From PALSA-660 sp036508075 (GTDB lineage Bacteria; Actinomycetota; Coriobacteriia; Anaerosomatales; PALSA-660), in contig DATCIA010000039.1 in assembly GCA_036508075.1 (NCBI GenBank), positions 1-15,812 on the forward strand: a stretch of 15,812 bases of DNA, in the 5' to 3' direction. The translations under genes were made by a program, and so were the position numbers. This document shows, in pieces, positions 13,068-15,812 of this stretch (position 1 is its first letter; each line of letters begins with the position of its first letter). Under the pieces are notes generated by a model. It saw nothing but the letters and a program-made list of their open reading frames with translations, had not been told where the DNA came from and ran no database searches.

Positions 13068-13865
13068 GTGGAGAACCTGGGTCCCGAAGTCACCAAACTG
13101 CTCGAGGAGTTGAACCCCTTCGCCGTCTTCGGCCAGGGTGCCGCTCCGGGGCAGGAGCTCGCCAAGAATGCGGCGGTGCTCACGAACTACAGCTTCTTCC
13201 TGATCATCGCCATCGCGCTCACGGCCATCTTCTTCTTCGTGGTCTCGAAGAAGATGTCGCTGGTTCCCAAGGGCGTCGGCAACATCGGCGAGTGGGGCGT
13301 GGAGTTCGTCCGCAACAACATCGTGGTCGACGTCATGGGGTCGGAGGGCGTCAAGTTCCTGCCCTTCATCGTCACGGTGTTCTTCGCGGTGCTCTTCAAC
13401 AACTTCCTCGGCCTGATCCCGGGCGTGAAGCCCGGTACCGGCACGCTGGGGACCACCTTCGGGTGGGGCATCATGGTCTTCGTGATCTACAACTGGATCG
13501 GGTTCAAGAAGAGCGGCTTCGTGGGCTACATGAAGAGCTTCCTGCCCTCGGGTACGCCGTGGTGGCTGGTCCCGCTCATCTATCCCCTCGAGATCATCAG
13601 CCACTTCCTGCGGCCGTTCACTCTGGGTGTGCGTCTCTACGCCAACATGTACGCGGGCCACATCGTGCTCGGCGTCTTCGGCATCTTCGTCCTGATGGTC
13701 GCCAAGGACATCACCCTGGTCGGCGTCGTGGTCGGCTCGCTGTCGCTGCTCATGCAGATCGTCATGTACGCGTTCGAGGTCTTCGTCGCCTTCATCCAGG
13801 CGTACGTCTTCGCGATCCTGACCGCCGTGTACATCAGTGGCGCGCTACACGCGGGAGAGCACTAG
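13068..13865 (+). CDS. atpB: F1Fo ATP synthase subunit a
   Basis: 265-aa membrane subunit forming the proton half-channels against the c-ring. The family signature is LEIISHFLRPFTLGVRLYAN (174-193) followed by MYAGHI, with the essential arginine at R189; the last helix carries FIQAYVFAILTAVYISGAL (242-260). Further hydrophobic segments lie at about 41-59, 97-119, 130-146 and 197-225. The start is GTG 13068 with AGGAGG (13050-13055) 12 nt upstream, a rather long spacing. It follows the AtpI-position gene by 41 nt. All key residues are present. Confidence 0.97.
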   Translation: MENLGPEVTKLLEELNPFAVFGQGAAPGQELAKNAAVLTNYSFFLIIAIALTAIFFFVVSKKMSLVPKGVGNIGEWGVEFVRNNIVVDVMGSEGVKFLPFIVTVFFAVLFNNFLGLIPGVKPGTGTLGTTFGWGIMVFVIYNWIGFKKSGFVGYMKSFLPSGTPWWLVPLIYPLEIISHFLRPFTLGVRLYANMYAGHIVLGVFGIFVLMVAKDITLVGVVVGSLSLLMQIVMYAFEVFVAFIQAYVFAILTAVYISGALHAGEH

Positions 13866-13881
13866 GTCTTCAGGTTCTGGT

Positions 13882-13903
13882 CGTCGGCCACGGGTGGCCG
13901 GCG
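13882..13903 (+). promoter_or_regulatory. Stem-loop 1 in the atpB-atpE spacer
   Basis: A 9-bp stem with one G-U pair (13882-13890 with 13895-13903) closes the 4-nt loop CGGG; its core is CGGCCA/TGGCCG. It begins 17 nt after the atpB stop. No U tract follows and atpE clearly belongs to the same operon, so an mRNA-processing or stabilising role is more likely than termination. Confidence 0.5.
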
Positions 13904-13922
13904 TGTCCGTTGAAAGCGTGAA

Positions 13923-13962
13923 GGTCCGGGTCACATCGAAGTGGTCCCGGTCATATTCGAAG
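13923..13962 (+). repeat. Tandem near-identical 19/20-bp repeat before atpE
   Basis: GGTCCGGGTCACATCGAAG (13923-13941) is followed after one base by GGTCCCGGTCATATTCGAAG (13943-13962): two substitutions and one inserted T. The two copies can also fold on each other: 13926-13934 pairs with 13941-13950 (one G-U, one bulged T) around the loop ATCGAA. The end of the second copy forms the start of the atpE ribosome-binding site GAAGGAGG (13959-13966). Confidence 0.7.
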
Positions 13963-13970
13963 GAGGAACA

Positions 13971-14198
13971 GTGGGCGGTTCTCTGAGCGTTCTCGGTGCC
14001 GGTCTTGCATTCGGTCTCGGCGCCATCGGCCCCGGCATCGGCGTAGGTTTCGTGGCCGGCAAGGCGATCGAGGGCATGGCACGCCAGCCTGAGATGGCCA
14101 ACAAGATCCAGACGACCATGTTCATCGGTATGGCGCTGGCTGAGGCCATCGCACTGCTCGGCTTCGTCCTCGCCTTCGTCCTGCAGGCCGCCAAGTAA
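13971..14198 (+). CDS. atpE: F1Fo ATP synthase subunit c
   Basis: 75-aa hairpin protein; copies form the rotating c-ring. Helix 1 carries the glycine-rich GAIGPGIGVGFVAGK (17-31), the polar loop is ARQPEM (37-42), and helix 2 carries the ion-binding carboxylate E58 in GMALAEAIALLGF (53-65). The Na+ signature (Gln in helix 1 and Ser/Thr after the Glu) is absent, with V25 and A59 instead, so protons are the predicted ion. The start is GTG 13971, right after GAAGGAGG (13959-13966, 4-nt spacing). An upstream in-frame GTG at 13941 would add ten residues but lacks a ribosome site and lies in the repeat and hairpin. Confidence 0.96.
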   Translation: MGGSLSVLGAGLAFGLGAIGPGIGVGFVAGKAIEGMARQPEMANKIQTTMFIGMALAEAIALLGFVLAFVLQAAK

Positions 14199-14207
14199 GC
14201 ATCAGTT

Positions 14208-14221
14208 CAGGCGGTTGCCTG
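14208..14221 (+). promoter_or_regulatory. Short stem-loop between atpE and atpF
   Basis: CAGGC (14208-14212) and GCCTG (14217-14221) form a 5-bp stem with the loop GGTT, 6 nt before the atpF ribosome site GGGAG (14228-14232). It is small and may be chance, but it continues the pattern of hairpins around atpE. Confidence 0.3.
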
Positions 14222-14237
14222 TCGGAAGGGAGAATCG

Positions 14238-14738
14238 ATGGACAAGATCATCCCGATCTGGTCCGAGGTCTGGGTCTCGCTCCTGTCGTTCGGCGTGCTG
14301 TTCCTGCTCATGTGGAAGCTCGCGCTTCCGCCGATCACGAACATGCTCGACGAGCGCGCTGAGAAGATCAAAGACTCGCTAGAGAAGGCCGAGGAGACCC
14401 GCGTCGAAGCCGAGCGGCTGCTGAACGAGTACAAGGAGCAGCTCGCCGAGGCACGGCTCGAGTCGAACCGCGTCATCGAGCAGGGCCGCAAGATCGCCGA
14501 GTCGATGAAGGACGAGATCGTCGCGAAGGCCAACGAGGAGCGCGAGGCCATCCTGGCTCGTGCCCGCGAGGAGATCCAGGGCGAGAAGCGCATCGCGCTC
14601 GCCGAGCTCCAGGCGTCGGTCGCCGAGCTGTCCGTGGCCGTCGCCGGCCGCATCATCGGATCGACGCTCTCGGCCTCCGATCACGCCGCACTGATCGAGA
14701 AGTACGTCGCCGAGGTGGGAAGCCTCAATGAGAACTAG
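14238..14738 (+). CDS. atpF: F1Fo ATP synthase subunit b
   Basis: 166-aa peripheral-stalk protein. One N-terminal membrane helix (about 9-31, VSLLSFGVLFLLMWKLALPP) is followed by a long charged coiled coil (about 36-135, with repeated DERAEKIKDSLEKAEETRVEAE-like heptads) and a C-terminal delta-binding segment. This layout and length are standard for the b subunit. ATG 14238 has GGGAG (14228-14232) 5 nt upstream. The stop overlaps the start of atpH by 11 nt, indicating coupled translation and matched amounts of the two stalk subunits. Confidence 0.96.
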   Translation: MDKIIPIWSEVWVSLLSFGVLFLLMWKLALPPITNMLDERAEKIKDSLEKAEETRVEAERLLNEYKEQLAEARLESNRVIEQGRKIAESMKDEIVAKANEEREAILARAREEIQGEKRIALAELQASVAELSVAVAGRIIGSTLSASDHAALIEKYVAEVGSLNEN

Positions 14739-15282
14739 CGACGTGGCCTCGGCCTACGCGCGCACGCTCTTCGAGCTCGCCACGCTCTCCGACTCGGTCG
14801 ACGAGACCGATCAGGGGCTGGCCTCCGCCGCCGACGCGGTGCGGGGCAGCCTCGACCTGCGCGCGGCGCTCACCGACGCGTCCGTGCCCGCTGAGACGAA
14901 GCGCGGCGTGCTGCGCGACATCTTCGGTGAGGCCGTCACGCCCGAGGCGCTCGCTTTCGTGACGCTGCTCGTCGAGCGTGGCCACACCGAACTGCTCGGC
15001 GACGTCGCCCGCACCTTCGGCGAGATCGCGGAGAAGGAGCGCGGCATCGTCGTGGCCGAGGTCACGACTGCCGTGCCGCTTGACGACGCGCTCCGCGCGT
15101 CTTTGACCGAGAAACTCATCGCCTCCCTCGGCCGTCCGGTCTCGCTCCGCGAGACCGTGGACGCGTCGATCCTGGGCGGCGTCGTCATCAAGGTCGCGGG
15201 CCGCGTGCTCGACGGCAGCGTCGCGTCGCAGCTCGAAGACATGCGCCGCGCGCTCGCGACCACCCAGGGAGGCGAGGCGTAG
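14728..15282 (+). CDS. atpH: F1Fo ATP synthase subunit delta (OSCP)
   Basis: 184-aa stalk subunit joining b to the top of the alpha-beta hexamer. An N-terminal helical bundle begins SAYARTLFELA (8-18) and continues through LLVERGHTELLGDVARTF (79-96); the C-terminal part carries the family's conserved VSLRETVDASILGGVVIKV (137-155) and LDGSVASQLEDMRRAL (160-175). Length is typical (about 175-185). ATG 14728 overlaps atpF by 11 nt, with GTGGGAAG just upstream. Subunit delta is separate here and not fused to b as in mycobacteria and some other actinobacteria. Confidence 0.96.
   Translation: MRTSDVASAYARTLFELATLSDSVDETDQGLASAADAVRGSLDLRAALTDASVPAETKRGVLRDIFGEAVTPEALAFVTLLVERGHTELLGDVARTFGEIAEKERGIVVAEVTTAVPLDDALRASLTEKLIASLGRPVSLRETVDASILGGVVIKVAGRVLDGSVASQLEDMRRALATTQGGEA

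Positions 15283-15812
<530 letters not shown>

Overview
This is a GC-rich chromosomal window, almost fully coding, with about 19 genes, all on the + strand except one DEAD-box helicase. The gene order (rho, rpmE, thyX, a DUF1385 membrane protein, prfA, prmC, tsaC, rpiB, glyA, upp, dCMP deaminase, wecA-like transferase, ATP synthase operon) is an old bacterial backbone also seen in part in Firmicutes and Actinobacteria. High GC, frequent GTG starts, ThyX rather than ThyA, and this order suggest a high-GC Gram-positive, most plausibly a member of the Actinobacteriota near the Coriobacteriia. That placement is inference; no rRNA is present.

Region 1 (1-1850): the 3' two-thirds of rho with an intrinsic terminator, then a compact type II toxin-antitoxin pair (ribbon-helix-helix antitoxin and PIN-domain VapC toxin) with its own promoter and an operator-like repeat cluster. 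Region 2 (1850-3455): a minus-strand RhlE-type DEAD-box RNA helicase with a TTG start and a predicted leader of about 137 nt, then a divergent promoter region. Region 3 (3456-8430): a mainly translation-related block: ribosomal protein L31 with a long acidic repeat tail, FAD-dependent thymidylate synthase, a YqhQ-type membrane protein, release factor 1, its glutamine methyltransferase PrmC and the t6A enzyme TsaC, closed by a strong hairpin. Region 4 (8425-12473): RpiB, serine hydroxymethyltransferase, uracil phosphoribosyltransferase, dCMP deaminase and an undecaprenyl-phosphate sugar-1-phosphate transferase. Region 5 (12513-15812): the F1Fo ATP synthase operon, starting with a small membrane protein at the AtpI position, then a, c, b, delta and the first third of alpha.

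Functional links: PrmC modifies the GGQ loop of the RF1 encoded just before it. GlyA supplies the methylene-tetrahydrofolate used by ThyX, while dCMP deaminase makes ThyX's substrate dUMP and Upp salvages uracil. The c subunit lacks the Na+-ligand signature, so the ATP synthase is predicted to be proton-driven.

I see no CRISPR array, phage, insertion sequence, rRNA or tRNA, and no clear novel multi-gene system. The points most worth a second look are the tandem repeat and two hairpins upstream of atpE, the operator of the toxin-antitoxin pair, the L31 tail, and the unidentified AtpI-position membrane protein.
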